From Ralstonia pickettii DTP0602 (GTDB lineage: Bacteria; Pseudomonadota; Gammaproteobacteria; Burkholderiales; Burkholderiaceae), in assembly GCA_000471925.1 (NCBI GenBank), contig CP006668.1, positions 248,001 through 312,000 on the forward strand: a stretch of DNA of 64,000 bases, written 5' to 3'. Under the pieces are notes generated by a model that was not told the origin of the DNA, ran no database searches, and saw only the letters and a list, made by a program, of their open reading frames with translations. The stretch's first letter is position 1. Each line of letters starts with the position of its first letter. Shown here piece after piece: positions 54,322-63,930 of this stretch. Both the position numbers and the translations under genes were made by a program.

Positions 54322-54846
54322 ATGCTCGAAAATGCACAAAAGCTGGACCGTACCGACATTGCGATCCTCAACCAGCTTCAGCAGAACGCCCGCATCACCA
54401 ACGCCGAGCTCGCGCGCGCCGTGAACCTGTCGCCGACACCCTGTTTCAACCGGGTCAAGGCCCTCGAGAAAGCGGGGCTGATCAAACAACAGGTCACGCT
54501 GCTGAATCCGGAGCCGCTGGGGCTGCGCATCAATGTGTTTATCCAGGTCAGCCTGGAGAAGCAGGTGGAAGATGCCTTGCGTCGCTTCGAAGAGGCGATC
54601 GACAAGCGTCCCGAGGTGATGGAGTGCTACCTGATGACGGGCGACGCCGACTACCTGCTGCGCGTGGTGGTGCCAAGCATGCAGAGCCTGGAGCGCTTCA
54701 TCCTGGAGCAGCTCACCAAGATCCCTGGGGTCTCCAATATCCGCTCGAGCTTTGCGCTGAAGCAGGTGAGATACCGCACGGCGCTGCCGTTGCCGCCGGG
54801 CGGCTTGACGTTGAGCGTGGATAGCGAGGAGGACGCGTGGCGGTAG
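54322..54846 (+). CDS. Lrp/AsnC-family regulator
   Basis: 174-aa feast/famine regulator. The N-terminal HTH ([20 protein letters not shown], then [19 protein letters not shown]) is followed by a RAM ligand-binding domain ([20 protein letters not shown]). It is divergent from the E1 gene, which it presumably controls in response to an amino acid. It resembles Lrp itself, with an extended C-terminus of about 20 residues. Confidence 0.93.
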   Translation: MLENAQKLDRTDIAILNQLQQNARITNAELARAVNLSPTPCFNRVKALEKAGLIKQQVTLLNPEPLGLRINVFIQVSLEKQVEDALRRFEEAIDKRPEVMECYLMTGDADYLLRVVVPSMQSLERFILEQLTKIPGVSNIRSSFALKQVRYRTALPLPPGGLTLSVDSEEDAWR

Positions 54847-54880
54847 ATACGGCACCTGAAGCGCGGTTCTAAATCCTGCC

Positions 54881-54909
54881 TTGCCAAACTCTGCTCAGGC
54901 AGCTATATT
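54881..54909 (+). promoter_or_regulatory. Promoter/operator of the first marR gene
   Basis: TTGCCA, a 17-bp spacer and TATATT. The spacer holds TGCTCAGGCA (54892-54901), which differs at two positions from the perfect TGCCTAGGCA in the pump promoter, consistent with autoregulation by the same MarR protein. Confidence 0.6.
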
Positions 54910-54937
54910 CCAGCCAACCGAATCTGGAGGCTTGGCC

Positions 54938-55393
54938 ATGGACGCAAAGAAACGATCAGTGATTGCAGAACTGAGTACTGGCGAACTTGGCTTTCTCGTC
55001 ACAGAGGTGCGCAACCATTTGCTTGCCGGCGTCGAGCGCGAGCTGGAACCGTTGCAGATCACAGCGGCTCAGTTCGTGGTGCTGAACAGCATCATGTCGG
55101 GCAAGGGCCGCACGCTCAGCGAATTCTGCCGGCTGCTCGGCTACGATTCGGGCGCCATGACGCGGCTGCTGGACCGCATCGAGGCCAAGGGCATCATCCG
55201 CCGCGTGGAGAACCCGGCCGAACGGCGCAGCCACATCGTGGAACTGACCGAGCAAGGCAAAGCGGTGTTCCCTCAGGCGCGGCTGGGTACCGAGGTGGCG
55301 ATTCGCCGCCTGCTTGCCGGCTTCAGCGAAAACGATGCCGAGGCGCTGCGCGGGATGCTCAAGCGCATCCTGGCAAATGCGGCCGAGGGCTGA
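54938..55393 (+). CDS. MarR-family regulator of the efflux operon
   Basis: 151-aa MarR protein with a winged helix (FCRLLGYDSGAMTRLLDRIE) and wing residues in NPAERRSHIVELT. The ATG at 54938 has GGAGG 7 nt upstream. It is on the same strand as, and 73 bp before, the outer-membrane factor gene. A perfect palindrome in that promoter is its likely operator. The ligand is presumably a phenolic or drug-like pump substrate. Confidence 0.9.
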   Translation: MDAKKRSVIAELSTGELGFLVTEVRNHLLAGVERELEPLQITAAQFVVLNSIMSGKGRTLSEFCRLLGYDSGAMTRLLDRIEAKGIIRRVENPAERRSHIVELTEQGKAVFPQARLGTEVAIRRLLAGFSENDAEALRGMLKRILANAAEG

Positions 55394-55408
55394 TCCGGCC
55401 GGCTTTTT

Positions 55409-55437
55409 TTGAATATTTATCTGCCTAGGCATATTAA
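55409..55437 (+). promoter_or_regulatory. Efflux operon promoter with MarR-type operator
   Basis: TTGAAT, an exact 17-bp spacer and TATTAA. The spacer contains the perfect palindrome TGCCTAGGCA (55422-55431), so a bound MarR dimer would occlude RNA polymerase. A run of seven T at 55404-55410 just upstream may also help end the marR transcript. Confidence 0.75.
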
Positions 55438-55466
55438 GCCTGGGCAAAGAGATGCGGAGAAAGGCG

Positions 55467-56972
55467 ATGACTATTCCACGAAAGGCGCGAACCGTCCCGG
55501 CCTTGCGGCGCCTCGGCGTGCTGGGTGCAGCCGTGCTCCTGGCGAGCTGCGCCAGCATGACGGGGCTGGAGACGCAAGCCACGGTCGATGATGCCAACCG
55601 CCTCGCCGCGACCGCATCGCTGGGCGCTACCCCGGTGTCGCCGGCGGCATGGCCGGAGCGTGCATGGTGGCAGGGCTTTGGCGACCCGCAGCTGGATGCA
55701 CTGGTCGAGGCGGCGCTGGCCGGAGAGCCGACGCTGCGCGTCGCCGCGGCGCGAGTGCGCCAGGCGGATGCGCTGGCGGGCGGTGCCGAAGCCGCGCTGT
55801 CTCCGCAAGTCAACCTGAACGCCCGGAGCACGCGCCAGCGCTTCAGCGAGAACAGTGTCGCGCCGCGGCCGCTGGCAGGCAGCTGGAAATGGGCCAGCGA
55901 CGTGCAGCTTGGCCTCGGCTACGAACTGGACTTCTGGGGCAAGAACCAGGCGACCTTCGACGCCGCGCTCGACCGCGCCCGCGCCGCGGAAGTCGACTAC
56001 CACGCGGCGGAACTGATCCTGACCACGTCCGTGGTGCGGACCTACCTGAAGCTCGACGCCGCCTATGCGCAGCGCACGCTGACCGAACAAACCTATCGCC
56101 AGCGCCAGAACACGCTGGACCTGACACGCCAGCGCGTGGCCGCGCAACTCGACTCGCGGCTCGACATGAAGCAGGCCGAAGCGGCGCTGCCGGCCACGCG
56201 CGAGCGGCTTGCCGCGATCAACGAGATCATTGCGCTGACCCAGAACCAGCTCGCCGCCCTGGTCGGCAAGGGCCCGGACGCCGGCGCCGATATCCGCCGC
56301 CCGCAGCTTCGCAATGACTACGCGGTAGCAGTCCCGGCTTCGCTGCCGGCCGAGCTGATCGGCCGCCGGCCGGACGTGGTCGCGCAGCGCTGGCGCGTGG
56401 AAGCCGCCAGCCATGACATCAAGGCGGCCAGGGCCCAGTTCTATCCCAACATCAGCCTGACCGCGTTTGCCGGCCTGCAAAGCCTGAGCCTGTCGGACCT
56501 GCTGACGGCGGGCAGCCGCACCTTCGGCATCGGCCCGGCGATCTCGCTGCCCATCTTCGATGGGGGCCGGCTGCGCTCCAACCTCGGCGCGCGGCAGGCG
56601 GAGTACGACGCCGCCGCGGAGCAATACAACGCCACGCTGGTCACCGCGCTGCACGACGTGGTCAGCCAGCTGGTGTCGCTGCGCTGGCTGGCCGAGCGCG
56701 CCGGCGAACAGCACCAGGCGCTGCAGCTGACGCAGGAGGCCTACGACATGGCCGTGTCGCGCTATCGCAGCGGCGTCGGCAACTACCTGCAGGTGCTGTC
56801 GGCCGAAGGCCAGGTCCTGCAGCAGAAGCAATTGCTGATCGATCTCGAAACCCAGGAACGCACGCTGCACCTGGAACTGATCCGCGCCCTCGGCGGCGGA
56901 TACGAAACGGCTGCCGCGCCCGCCAACGACACGGGCACGGCCAAAACCCCCGCGACACGGAGCGCATCATGA
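55467..56972 (+). CDS. NodT/OprM-family outer-membrane efflux lipoprotein
   Basis: 501-aa outer-membrane factor of a tripartite pump. The lipoprotein signal has LLASC, the protein shows two OEP repeats (WWQGFGDPQLDALVEAAL, LGYELDFWGKN, then LPAELIGRRPDVVAQRWRVE) and GPAISLPIFDGGRLRSNLG. The ATG at 55467 has GGAG 7 nt upstream; ATG 55452 is less well placed. It overlaps the EmrA-like gene by 4 nt. Confidence 0.94.
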   Translation: MTIPRKARTVPALRRLGVLGAAVLLASCASMTGLETQATVDDANRLAATASLGATPVSPAAWPERAWWQGFGDPQLDALVEAALAGEPTLRVAAARVRQADALAGGAEAALSPQVNLNARSTRQRFSENSVAPRPLAGSWKWASDVQLGLGYELDFWGKNQATFDAALDRARAAEVDYHAAELILTTSVVRTYLKLDAAYAQRTLTEQTYRQRQNTLDLTRQRVAAQLDSRLDMKQAEAALPATRERLAAINEIIALTQNQLAALVGKGPDAGADIRRPQLRNDYAVAVPASLPAELIGRRPDVVAQRWRVEAASHDIKAARAQFYPNISLTAFAGLQSLSLSDLLTAGSRTFGIGPAISLPIFDGGRLRSNLGARQAEYDAAAEQYNATLVTALHDVVSQLVSLRWLAERAGEQHQALQLTQEAYDMAVSRYRSGVGNYLQVLSAEGQVLQQKQLLIDLETQERTLHLELIRALGGGYETAAAPANDTGTAKTPATRSAS

Positions 56973-58147
56973 ATCCCGCAAGCCAACCCAATCCCACGAA
57001 CAAGACACCGGCGGAGCAGGGCGATGCCCGCCCGTCGCGCCGCCGGCGCATCGTCGCCGCGGCCTCGCTCGCGGTGGCCCTTGCCGCGGCGGCGGGCTAC
57101 TGGGTGCAATACGGGCGCCACCAGGTGTCGACGGAAGATGCGTATGTCGAGGGCAATGTGGTGCAGGTGACGCCGCAGGTAGGCGGCGTGGTGACTGCGA
57201 TTCTTGCCGACAACACCGACCTGATCGAGTCCGGAAAGACGCTGGTCGAACTGAACGGCGTCGATGCACAGCTCGCTCTCGCCGCGGCGCAGGCCCAGCT
57301 TGCGCGCACGGTGCGCCAGGTGCGTGGCCAGTTTGCCGCCGCCGGCCAGGACCGCGCCAACGTGGAACTGCGCTCGGTCGACCTGGCGCGGGCCCAGGAA
57401 GATCTGGCGCGCCGCTCGGCGCTGGCCGCAAGCGGCGCGATCTCGGGCGAGGAGCTGGTCCACGCCACGCAGACCGTGCGCACCGCGAAGGCGTCGCTGG
57501 CCATGGCGAGCGAGCAGCTCAAGCGCAACCAGGCACTGGTCGAGCGCACCTCGGTGGACTCCCACCCCGACGTGCAGGCGGCGGCCGCCCAGGTGCGCAA
57601 TGCCAGCATCGCGCTGTCGCGCACGCACATTCCCGCGCCGGTCGGCGGCGTGGTCACCAAGCGTTCGGTGCAAGTCGGGCAGCGTGTCAGCGCCGGGGTG
57701 CCGATGATGTCGGTGGTGCCGCTGGACCACCTGTGGGTCACGGCCAACCTGAAGGAATCGCAACTGCGCGATATCCGCCTGGGCCAGCCGGTCACGCTGA
57801 CCACCGACCTGTACGGCGACGGCGTGGTGTTCCACGGCCGTGTCATCGGGCAGGACGCCGGCACCGGCAGTGCCTTTGCATTGCTGCCGGCGCAGAACGC
57901 CACCGGCAACTGGATCAAGGTGGTGCAGCGCGTGCCGGTGCGTATCGCGCTCACTCCCGCGGAAGTCGCGGCCCACCCGTTGCAGATCGGCCTGTCGATG
58001 AAGGTTTCGGTGGATACGCGTTCGCGCGACGGCAAGCGGCTGGTCGCCGTCGATGCGTCGGGCCAGAACTACCGCACCACGGTGTTCGCCGACGAGCTGG
58101 CGCGCGCCGACGAACTGGTGCGCCGCATTGTCCAAGAGAACCTGTAG
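56969..58147 (+). CDS. emrA: EmrA/HlyD-type membrane fusion protein
   Basis: 392-aa periplasmic adaptor: one N-terminal membrane anchor (residues about 25-42), a barrel-sandwich start STEDAYVEGNVVQVTPQVGG, a long alpha-helical hairpin and a C-terminal half with HIPAPVGGVVTKRSVQVGQ. It links the inner-membrane EmrB-like pump to the outer-membrane factor. Its ATG overlaps the stop of the OMF gene (ATGA). Confidence 0.93.
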   Translation: MNPASQPNPTNKTPAEQGDARPSRRRRIVAAASLAVALAAAAGYWVQYGRHQVSTEDAYVEGNVVQVTPQVGGVVTAILADNTDLIESGKTLVELNGVDAQLALAAAQAQLARTVRQVRGQFAAAGQDRANVELRSVDLARAQEDLARRSALAASGAISGEELVHATQTVRTAKASLAMASEQLKRNQALVERTSVDSHPDVQAAAAQVRNASIALSRTHIPAPVGGVVTKRSVQVGQRVSAGVPMMSVVPLDHLWVTANLKESQLRDIRLGQPVTLTTDLYGDGVVFHGRVIGQDAGTGSAFALLPAQNATGNWIKVVQRVPVRIALTPAEVAAHPLQIGLSMKVSVDTRSRDGKRLVAVDASGQNYRTTVFADELARADELVRRIVQENL

Positions 58148-58174
58148 GCACCGCAACACAACGGAGACGCCGGC

Positions 58175-59698
58175 ATGAAACCCGCTAAACCCCAAGGCCT
58201 GCTGCTGCTGACGATCGGTGCGCTGACCTCGATCGACTTCCTGCAGAACGGCATGGTGGCCTTCGCCACCGCTCCCATCATGGGCGAGATCGGCGCCAGC
58301 CCCGAGGAGTACAGCACCGTCGCGGCGGCATACGCCAGCGTGGCCGTGGTGGTGATTGCGCTGCAGCGCTGGATGGTGGAGCGCGTGGGATGGCGCCGCT
58401 ATGTCCAGGCCGCGCTTGGCGCGGCTGCGATCGGTGCGATCCTGTGTGCCACGGCCGAGAGCTATCCGGGCTTCCTGGTCGGCCGCATGGTGATGGCGCT
58501 CGGCTGCGCGGGCATGCTGACCTCGTCGCGGCTGGCGGTGAACCTGATCCCTCCGAGTCCGGGCAGGTTCCTCGGCATCAAGGCGCTGGCCACGGGCATT
58601 TGCTGCGGTACGGCGATCGGGCCCTGGCTGGCCTCCGTCATCGTCACGGCAGACCGGTGGCCCCTGATCTTTTGGCTGGTGGCCGCTGCCGTGCTGGCGT
58701 TGCTTCCGGCCACCCGCGTCCTGCCCACGGCCACGCTGGCGCCGGCGCAACGCTCGGACGCCCATCCGGTTCGGCTTGCGGCGCTGGCGGTCGGCAGCTT
58801 CCTGCTCCTGTTCGTGCTGCAGCGTTCCTATTACGACTTCTACGCCGACCAGCTGTGGCTGGTGATCGGCGCGGTTGCGGGCGCCACCGCGCTGCTTGCC
58901 TTTATCTGGACGGAATCCAGAAGCACACGTCCGCTGCTCAAGCTGCGCAGCCTGGTCGAGCCGCGCTACCTGAGCGGCCTGGCGCTCTTTACCTTCTGCT
59001 ATGTGACGCTGGGCGCGAACGGCTACCTGCTGCCGATCATGCTGCAGCGCTCGTTGGGGCACTCGTGGTCCACCGCCGGACAGTTCTATGCGCTCGGGCT
59101 TGGCGCCGGCGTCGCGACCTGGCTGACAATGACGCGCCTGCTGCCGCGCTGGCCCAGCCCGCGCAAGTACTTTGTCGCGGGCTTCCTGGCGCTGGCGGCC
59201 TCCGCCTGGCTGATGAGCCGGACCACGCCCGCGCCCGACCTGTGGGGCCATATCCTGCCCGCGCTCGCGCTCTATGGGGTCTTCATCATGATGCTGATGC
59301 CGGTCACGGCCATGCAGACCTTCAACGGCGTCATGCACGACGAGTCGGTGTTCTCGCACGCGCAGCAGACCAAGAACATGCTGGGGCAGATGGGCCAGGC
59401 GCTGGGCGTGACGCTTGCCACGGTCGGGCAGCAGTGGTTGACGACGTGGCACTACAGCACGCTGCACGGCGCGATCAATCCTGCCAATCCGCAGTACCAG
59501 GAGACCCACGCGCGCTTCACGGCGGCGTTCTCGAACGCGATGGATCCCGTCCGCGCCGCGGAACTGGCCACCGCGCAGATCGCTCAGGTGCTGGCGCAGC
59601 AGTCCGCGCTGCTGGCTAACCTCGACCATTTTCGCGCGCTGGCGGTGGTGGCGGTGCTGGCGGTCGCGGTGAGCCTGGTCCAGAAGGTGATCCGATGA
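58175..59698 (+). CDS. emrB: EmrB-type MFS drug:proton antiporter (DHA2)
   Basis: 507-aa transporter with about 14 hydrophobic segments, typical of DHA2 pumps working with EmrA. It begins with LLLTIGALTSIDFLQNGMVA, where EmrB usually has a D-T-I-V motif, so the N-terminal helix is divergent. It shows WMVERVGWRRYVQAAL in loop 2-3 and GRMVMALGCAGM afterwards. It is coupled by a 4-nt overlap to a second marR gene. The substrate is unknown. Confidence 0.9.
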   Translation: MKPAKPQGLLLLTIGALTSIDFLQNGMVAFATAPIMGEIGASPEEYSTVAAAYASVAVVVIALQRWMVERVGWRRYVQAALGAAAIGAILCATAESYPGFLVGRMVMALGCAGMLTSSRLAVNLIPPSPGRFLGIKALATGICCGTAIGPWLASVIVTADRWPLIFWLVAAAVLALLPATRVLPTATLAPAQRSDAHPVRLAALAVGSFLLLFVLQRSYYDFYADQLWLVIGAVAGATALLAFIWTESRSTRPLLKLRSLVEPRYLSGLALFTFCYVTLGANGYLLPIMLQRSLGHSWSTAGQFYALGLGAGVATWLTMTRLLPRWPSPRKYFVAGFLALAASAWLMSRTTPAPDLWGHILPALALYGVFIMMLMPVTAMQTFNGVMHDESVFSHAQQTKNMLGQMGQALGVTLATVGQQWLTTWHYSTLHGAINPANPQYQETHARFTAAFSNAMDPVRAAELATAQIAQVLAQQSALLANLDHFRALAVVAVLAVAVSLVQKVIR

Positions 59699-60171
59699 GC
59701 CGCGACCCGCAGCCGTCGGATGCGGTGGCACTGTCCGCGGTCCTGGTAGCGACCAGCCGCCTGCGGCGCGCCACCCAGCATGGTGCCATTCCGGTGTTGC
59801 GCGACGCGGACCTGACCGTGTCGCAGTGGCTGATCCTGTGCCATCTGCGCGGCGCCGACGGCAGCACCCTCACCGAAATCGCCGCCGCCATCGACCATGA
59901 CGCTGGCGCGCTGTCGCGCGCGGTGTACCTGCTGCGCGAGCGCGAACTGATCGTGGCGCTGAAGGTGCCAGGAGACCGGCGCAGCGTCAGTTTGTGCATC
60001 AGCCCCTCGGGAGAGGCCCTGTGCGGCAAGGTCGATGCCCAACTGCGCAGGCAGATGGCCGACGCGCTCGATGGCGGCATGGCGGGGCCGGAATTGCGCA
60101 TGTTGCTGCATCTGATGGACAAGGCCGTTGCGGCGCTGTCAGGGCCCGCCAGGCGGCCGCTGGCGAGCTAG
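59695..60171 (+). CDS. Second MarR-family regulator, at the end of the efflux operon
   Basis: 158-aa MarR protein with a winged helix (TLTEIAAAIDHDAGALSRAV) and wing (VPGDRRSVSLCISPSG). It is the last gene of the pump operon (ATGA overlap with the transporter) and converges on a LysR gene 7 bp away. Its sequence is clearly different from the first MarR, so the two are not a recent duplication. Confidence 0.9.
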   Translation: MSRDPQPSDAVALSAVLVATSRLRRATQHGAIPVLRDADLTVSQWLILCHLRGADGSTLTEIAAAIDHDAGALSRAVYLLRERELIVALKVPGDRRSVSLCISPSGEALCGKVDAQLRRQMADALDGGMAGPELRMLLHLMDKAVAALSGPARRPLAS

Positions 60172-60178
60172 TGCAGGC

Positions 60179-61102
60179 TCAGCGCGCGTCGAAGCGCGTT
60201 GCCAGCCTCCCGTGGCGGAAAGCGTCGACAACGAAATCGATGAACACCCGCGTCTTCGGGGGCAGCAGTTTCTTGTTGGGGTAGTACAGCGAGACCGGGC
60301 CGTTGTCGGCATACCAGGCCGGCAGCAGCCGCATCAGCGCACCGCTCTCCAGCCACCTGGCGGCATGCGGGGTCGGCAGCAGCGCAACGCCCAGGCCGAG
60401 AATGGCCGCATGCGCCATCGCTTCCGGGTCGTCGAAGACCATCCGCGTGCGGTGCTCGGCTGGCGCCTCTTCGCCGACCTGGTTGCGCAGCGTCCACGCG
60501 CGCAGCCGGCCGGTCGAACCTGAGCGCCGCACGATCCCGTCCAGCACGGCAAGATCGCGCGGATGCTTCGGCAACGGCCTGCCTTTCATGTACGCGGGCG
60601 ATGCCGTCACCACGATGTGTGTAGGCGCCAGCTCGCGCGCGACCACGCCGTCGGTCAACTCGATCCCGCCGCCGATCGCGGCGTCGAAGCCGTCCTGGAT
60701 CAGGTCCACGGGCCGGTTCTCGAAGTGCCAGTCCGGCACGATCGCGGGATAGCGTTCCAGGAATTCTCCCAGCAGCGGTACCAGGTATTCCCTGCCGAAG
60801 GCGAGCGCCATGCTGACTTTCAGCACCCCCGCGGGTTTGCCGGCGTCTTGCGAGGCACTGGCAAAGGCGTCGCGCAGGGTCGAGAACGGATCGGATACCT
60901 GCCGGAGAAACTGTTCGCCGCTTGCGGTCAGCGTCAGCTGGCGCGTGCTGCGCTGGAACAGCCGCAGGCCAAGGTGCGATTCCAGGCGCGCCACGTTCTT
61001 GCTGATCGCGGCAGGCGTCAACCCAAGCTGGCGTGCGGCGGCCGAGAAACTGCCGGCTTCGGCACTCCGGACGAACGATTCGAGGAGATTGAGCGCTTCC
61101 AT
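60179..61102 (-). CDS. LysR-family regulator divergent from an SDR gene
   Basis: 307-aa LysR protein. The HTH (LLESFVRSAEAGSFSAAARQ, then AISKNVARLESHLGLRLFQR) and effector domain place it in the CrgA-like branch; the C-terminus has LLPPKTRVFIDFVVDAF. It is divergent from the SDR gene with a 111-bp gap, the standard layout for a LysR protein and its target. Confidence 0.92.
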   Translation of the reverse strand: MEALNLLESFVRSAEAGSFSAAARQLGLTPAAISKNVARLESHLGLRLFQRSTRQLTLTASGEQFLRQVSDPFSTLRDAFASASQDAGKPAGVLKVSMALAFGREYLVPLLGEFLERYPAIVPDWHFENRPVDLIQDGFDAAIGGGIELTDGVVARELAPTHIVVTASPAYMKGRPLPKHPRDLAVLDGIVRRSGSTGRLRAWTLRNQVGEEAPAEHRTRMVFDDPEAMAHAAILGLGVALLPTPHAARWLESGALMRLLPAWYADNGPVSLYYPNKKLLPPKTRVFIDFVVDAFRHGRLATRFDAR

Positions 61103-61213
61103 GCCACCAGCTTATACCAGCGGTTGAAAAAGTTGATGCCGACTAGTGACTACCGGCGATGCAATGCGCCAACCATACTGGTCTCACCAACTTCTCATGT
61201 TCAGGAGCACTTC

Positions 61214-61954
<741 letters not shown>

Positions 61955-61967
61955 CTTTTGGTGCGAT

Positions 61968-61987
61968 GGCGGCCTCACGCGGCCGCC
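61968..61987. terminator. GC hairpin at the SDR/RibF-like convergent junction
   Basis: GGCGGCC and GGCCGCC pair around a 6-nt loop. It overlaps the 3' end of the RibF-like gene. There is no T-run. Confidence 0.35.
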
Positions 61988-62811
61988 GCGCGTAGCCGCC
62001 TCGCGGTAAAGCGCAGCAGGATCCGGCTGCCTTCCGGTAGCCTGGCCGCGTCGCGCGTGTGCAGCGTCACGCCGCACACGCCCGCGCGGACCTGCAGCAT
62101 GGCCGGCATCCATCTCCCATCACCCGCTTGCGCCACCGCGCCGTCGTAATCGTCCGGGGCGGGCGTGCAGATCCCCTGCGGCAGCCTCACTGCCAGCGCA
62201 TGAGCTGCCGGCCCGGCCATGACGGTGCCGGCCAGTTCGTGCGGATGCCCCAGCACGGCGCCGGCAAGCTCCACGTCGCCGGCCGATACCAGCTGCCGGG
62301 CGTAGGTCGAGGAGCACGGTGCATCGCTGCCGGCTTCGGCTGCCTGCCGCAGTGCCACCGGGTTGACCGTAAAGCCGTGGCGCAGCCCGGCTTGCACCAG
62401 GTAAGCCACGTCCCCCTTGCGCTGGTGCCCGCACGCAAAATTCTCTCCCACCACCAGGGCCCGCATGCCGAGCCCGCCCAGCAGGGTCTGTTCGACGAAT
62501 GCGTCCACGGGCTGCGTGCTGCGCGCACGGTCAAAGCGGATCACCAGGCAGGCATCCACGGCACCGCTCGCGGCCAGCAGTGCCAGGCGCTGCCCGACGC
62601 TGCCGAGCAGCGGCGGCGCGCGGTGCGGCGTGACCACGGCACGCGGGTGCGGATCGAAGGTGACCACCACGGCAGGCAGCCCCAGCGCATCGCCGCGGGC
62701 GCGCAACTGCGCCAGCACGGCGCGGTGTCCGCGATGCACGCCATCGAACATGCCGATCGATACCACGGCGCCGGAGGGCGCGAAGGCTTCTGCTTCGGAG
62801 AGTAGCTGCAT
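61975..62811 (-). CDS. RibF-like FAD synthetase-domain protein without a recognisable riboflavin kinase domain
   Basis: 278-aa protein. The N-terminal 185 residues match the FMN adenylyltransferase domain of RibF: SIGMFDGVHRGH (nucleotide HxGH), TFDPHPRAV, and GENFACGHQRKGD. The usual SSTRIR reads SSTYAR. The C-terminal part aligns with the kinase domain only at its start (LAGTV) and then diverges, lacking the GFPTAN motif. It may be a paralogue with altered function. The ATG at 62811 has GGGAG 7 nt upstream. Confidence 0.78.
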   Translation of the reverse strand: MQLLSEAEAFAPSGAVVSIGMFDGVHRGHRAVLAQLRARGDALGLPAVVVTFDPHPRAVVTPHRAPPLLGSVGQRLALLAASGAVDACLVIRFDRARSTQPVDAFVEQTLLGGLGMRALVVGENFACGHQRKGDVAYLVQAGLRHGFTVNPVALRQAAEAGSDAPCSSTYARQLVSAGDVELAGAVLGHPHELAGTVMAGPAAHALAVRLPQGICTPAPDDYDGAVAQAGDGRWMPAMLQVRAGVCGVTLHTRDAARLPEGSRILLRFTARRLRAAAA

Positions 62812-62920
62812 GGGAGGCTCCCGATGAAACATGAGAGCCATGCTAGGCGGCACCGGCCCGGGCTGCCAGCGGGCGCGCCGGCATAGCCACCATAACCAGC
62901 GCGATGGTGAGGGCTTCCCC

Positions 62921-63871
62921 CTATGCCTCGGCCACGGCCGACGCGTGCTGCTGGAACAACTCGCGCAGTACCCCGCGTATCCACTGGTTGCCACTCTCGC
63001 GATGCACGCGGTCGTGCCAGTACATCGCAACCTCGATCTCGGGCAAGTCCAGCGGCGGCGTGACCAGTTGCAGTCCCATCTCGTCCGCCAGCATCCGCCC
63101 CAGCGTCATCGGCAACAGCACCACGGCGTCGGAGCGACACGCGATCAGCGCGGCGGTCGTGAACATGGGCACGCGACAGACGATCTTCTCGCGCGGCACG
63201 GCGGCCTCGACGGCGCGTTCCACCGACAGGTGCTCGTGCCCGGTCCCGGCCGCCGTCACCAGCACGTGTTGTTCCGCGATGAACGCGGCAAGGTCCGGGC
63301 GCGCGCCCAGGCGCGGGTGGCCGCGGCGCGTCACGGCGACATAGCGCTCGCGCCACAGCGGCTGGCGCCGCACGCCCTGCGTCAGGCCGGGGAACGAGCC
63401 GATGGCCAGGTCGACCAGCCCGGACTCCAGCCACAGGTCGATGTGCTGTGCGTCGCAATTGACGGCCTGCACATGCACGCCGGGCGCGCCGTTGGCCAGG
63501 CGGTTGATGAGCGGCGGCAGCATCTGCGCCCCGCCGGCATCGATGATGAAGAAGCTGAAGGTGCGTGATGACGTGGCTGGATCGAAGGCCACGTGGTCGG
63601 AACGCAGCGCGCGCATGCGTTCCAGGATGCCGCGCACCGGCTCGGCCAGCGCCAGCGCCTTGGGCGTGGGTTCCATGCGCAAGGCCACGCGCACGAACAG
63701 CGGATCGCCAAAGTACGTGCGCAGCTTTGCCAGCGTCTTGCTCAGCGCCGGCTGCGTGATGTTGAGCACGCGTGCGGCCCTGGTCAGGCTGCGCTCGGCG
63801 AGCAGCACGTCGAGCACCTGCAGGTGATGCAGGCCCAGATCGTCTTCATGCCGCTGAGGAATAGTGTCCAT
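62921..63871 (-). CDS. LysR-family regulator (NodD/LinR-like)
   Basis: 316-aa LysR protein with HTH LLAERSLTRAARVLNITQPA and SKTLAKLRTYFGDPLFVR, the NodD/PcpR-like pattern. The effector domain is complete. It is divergent from a gene that starts 59 bp away and runs off the window, which is its likely target. Confidence 0.9.
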   Translation of the reverse strand: MDTIPQRHEDDLGLHHLQVLDVLLAERSLTRAARVLNITQPALSKTLAKLRTYFGDPLFVRVALRMEPTPKALALAEPVRGILERMRALRSDHVAFDPATSSRTFSFFIIDAGGAQMLPPLINRLANGAPGVHVQAVNCDAQHIDLWLESGLVDLAIGSFPGLTQGVRRQPLWRERYVAVTRRGHPRLGARPDLAAFIAEQHVLVTAAGTGHEHLSVERAVEAAVPREKIVCRVPMFTTAALIACRSDAVVLLPMTLGRMLADEMGLQLVTPPLDLPEIEVAMYWHDRVHRESGNQWIRGVLRELFQQHASAVAEA

Positions 63872-63930
63872 GACGTCGTCTCAATAGTAGAAGTCCGGCG
63901 TTGCAACTAGTCTACGTGGAACGCGCAGCC

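Noticed and set aside
56783-59731. 982-codon open frame on the minus strand opposite the pump genes
   Set aside because: Composition is Arg/His/Gln-rich with no domain, and it mirrors the OMF, EmrA and EmrB genes on the other strand. It is a shadow typical of high-GC DNA.
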